Positions 40,027-40,995 of a stretch of 40,995 nucleotides of DNA are shown in pieces (within the stretch, counting starts at the first letter, position 1; each line of letters starts with the position of its first letter). This stretch comes from Erysipelotrichaceae bacterium (lineage in GTDB: Bacteria > Bacillota_I > Bacilli_A > Erysipelotrichales > Erysipelotrichaceae). The notes beneath the pieces are model-generated. The model made no database searches, was not told where the DNA came from, and saw only the letters and a program-made list of their open reading frames with translations. Location of the stretch: positions 1-40,995 of the forward strand of contig JAAYWN010000042.1 of assembly GCA_012516665.1 (NCBI GenBank), given 5' to 3'. The translations under genes and the position numbers were made by a program.

Positions 40027-40995
40027 TTAATGTCTTTCTACAGCATTGAAGCGGCAGGAACTGATACATGTACCGCACTTAATGCATTTGTTTGTATCGA
40101 TCTTGAATACTTCTTTTCCCGCTACACCCGTAATTGCTTCTACTGGACAGTTCCTAGCACACATTGAGCATTTGCGGCACTTATCCGGATTGATGGAATA
40201 TGTCAGCAGATGTTTGCATACGCCTGCCGGACATTTTTTGTCAACAATATGCGCAATGTATTCATCTTTGAAGTGATGCAGTGTAGAAAGAATTGGATTC
40301 GGTGCTGTCTGGCCAAGTCCGCATAATGCGGTATCCTTGATCTCGTAGCAGAGCTTCTCCATTTCATCAAGCATGTCCATGGTGCCTTCGCCATCGGTGA
40401 TCTTTGTCAGCATTTCCAGCAGACGCTTTGTCCCGACACGGCATGGTGTGCATTTTCCGCAGGATTCATCACAGATAAATTCCATGTAGAACTTTGCGAC
40501 ATCTACCATACAGTTGTCTTCATCCATAACAATCATACCGCCCGATCCCATCATGGAACCAGCTTTGATCAGGTTGTCATAATCAATTGGTGTATCCAAT
40601 TCTTTTTCAGTCAGACATCCACCGGAAGGTCCGCCGGTCTGAACTGCCTTAAATGCCTTGTTATTCGGACAGCCGCCGCCGATATCATAAATGATCTCAC
40701 GCAGTGTCGTGCCCATTGGAATCTCGACGAGGCCTGTATTCTTGATCTTTCCGCCCAGTGCGAAGACCTTTGTGCCCTTGGATTTTTCGGTACCTATGGA
40801 AGAATACCAAGCTGCGCCCTTATTGATGATCTGAGCTACATTGCCAAGTGTCTCAACATTGTTGATACTGGTTGGCTTGCCCCATACGCCATGGACTGCT
40901 GGGAATGGAGGCTTTGGATTCGGCATGCCGCGCTTTCCTTCAATGGAAGAGATCAATGCCGTCTCTTCACCGCAGACAAATGCACCTGCACCTAA
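40027..40995 (-). CDS. hydB: NuoF/HndC/HydB-like NADH-binding hydrogenase subunit (partial)
   Basis: The FMN/NADH-binding subunit that links NADH to the HydA module. The frame is open to the right edge of the window ([19 protein letters not shown]), so the N-terminus is missing. Visible parts are the FMN region ([20 protein letters not shown]), the SLBB-like section, the NuoF [4Fe-4S] site [11 protein letters not shown], then GLGQTAPNP and two C-terminal ferredoxin clusters ([12 protein letters not shown] and [12 protein letters not shown]). The C-terminal ferredoxin extension is typical of the HydB/HndC type and absent from plain NuoF. A HydC/NuoE subunit is expected to the right. Confidence 0.94.
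   Translation of the reverse strand, partial: LGAGAFVCGEETALISSIEGKRGMPNPKPPFPAVHGVWGKPTSINNVETLGNVAQIINKGAAWYSSIGTEKSKGTKVFALGGKIKNTGLVEIPMGTTLREIIYDIGGGCPNNKAFKAVQTGGPSGGCLTEKELDTPIDYDNLIKAGSMMGSGGMIVMDEDNCMVDVAKFYMEFICDESCGKCTPCRVGTKRLLEMLTKITDGEGTMDMLDEMEKLCYEIKDTALCGLGQTAPNPILSTLHHFKDEYIAHIVDKKCPAGVCKHLLTYSINPDKCRKCSMCARNCPVEAITGVAGKEVFKIDTNKCIKCGTCISSCRFNAVERH

Noticed and set aside
38252-40078. Longer hydA frame starting at 40078
   Set aside because: It would overlap the end of hydB and puts a non-family tail before MTTVHLKINN, whose ATG has a good ribosome-binding site.
1-40995. CRISPR array, tRNA/rRNA genes, insertion sequences
   Set aside because: No regularly spaced direct repeats, cloverleaf with CCA-type acceptor, or transposase was seen by reading; a tRNAscan or ISfinder run would settle this.

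Overview
The window is about 41 kb of chromosome from a low-to-moderate GC Gram-positive anaerobe. Gene content and order (alaS-ireB-ruvX-yrzB-mltG-udk-greA, smc-ftsY-ylxM, nusB-xseA-xseB-ispA-dxs-recN) are those of Bacillota. Fermentative genes (acetate kinase, an NADH-linked [FeFe] hydrogenase, an iron-sulfur serine dehydratase) indicate an anaerobe. The protein style suggests the Erysipelotrichia, but that placement is an inference without database support.

Left part, 1-22490. A lipoprotein of an ABC uptake system (minus strand) diverges from a T-box-controlled alaS. Then follow ireB-ruvX-yrzB-mltG-NUDIX-udk-greA; a tightly overlapping comEA-comEC-holA-serine dehydratase-deoxyinosine glycosylase-U32 peptidase-mscL operon; smc-ftsY-ylxM-ackA-nrnA; and a separate hup gene. 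Most junctions are 4-base ATGA or similar overlaps, so translation is probably coupled.

Middle, 22500-25370. This is the only accessory-looking stretch: a small helix-turn-helix protein whose promoter implies a leaderless mRNA, a decayed gene remnant, and a two-gene operon for an exported SH3/double-psi-barrel protein and a membrane protein with an EF-hand and leucine-rich repeats.

Right part, 25374-40995. A long minus-strand operon runs nusB-xseA-xseB-ispA-dxs-recN-dinB-xerD (transcription termination, DNA repair, isoprenoid synthesis, chromosome resolution). A DUF5662 gene diverges from nusB, again with a leaderless-type promoter, and is followed by a second small pseudogene. guaB (IMP dehydrogenase of the Tritrichomonas foetus type) diverges from proS, with overlapping -35 regions. 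At the right edge are the HydA and HydB-like subunits of an electron-bifurcating-type hydrogenase; hydB runs off the window.

I saw no tRNA or rRNA gene, insertion sequence, CRISPR array or prophage. No wholly new multi-gene system is evident. The most notable points are the T. foetus-type IMPDH, an SMC with short arms, two leaderless-type genes, the HydA L1-motif variant, the EF-hand/LRR membrane protein with duplicated TGMI motifs, and a cluster of perfect palindromes at the left edge.
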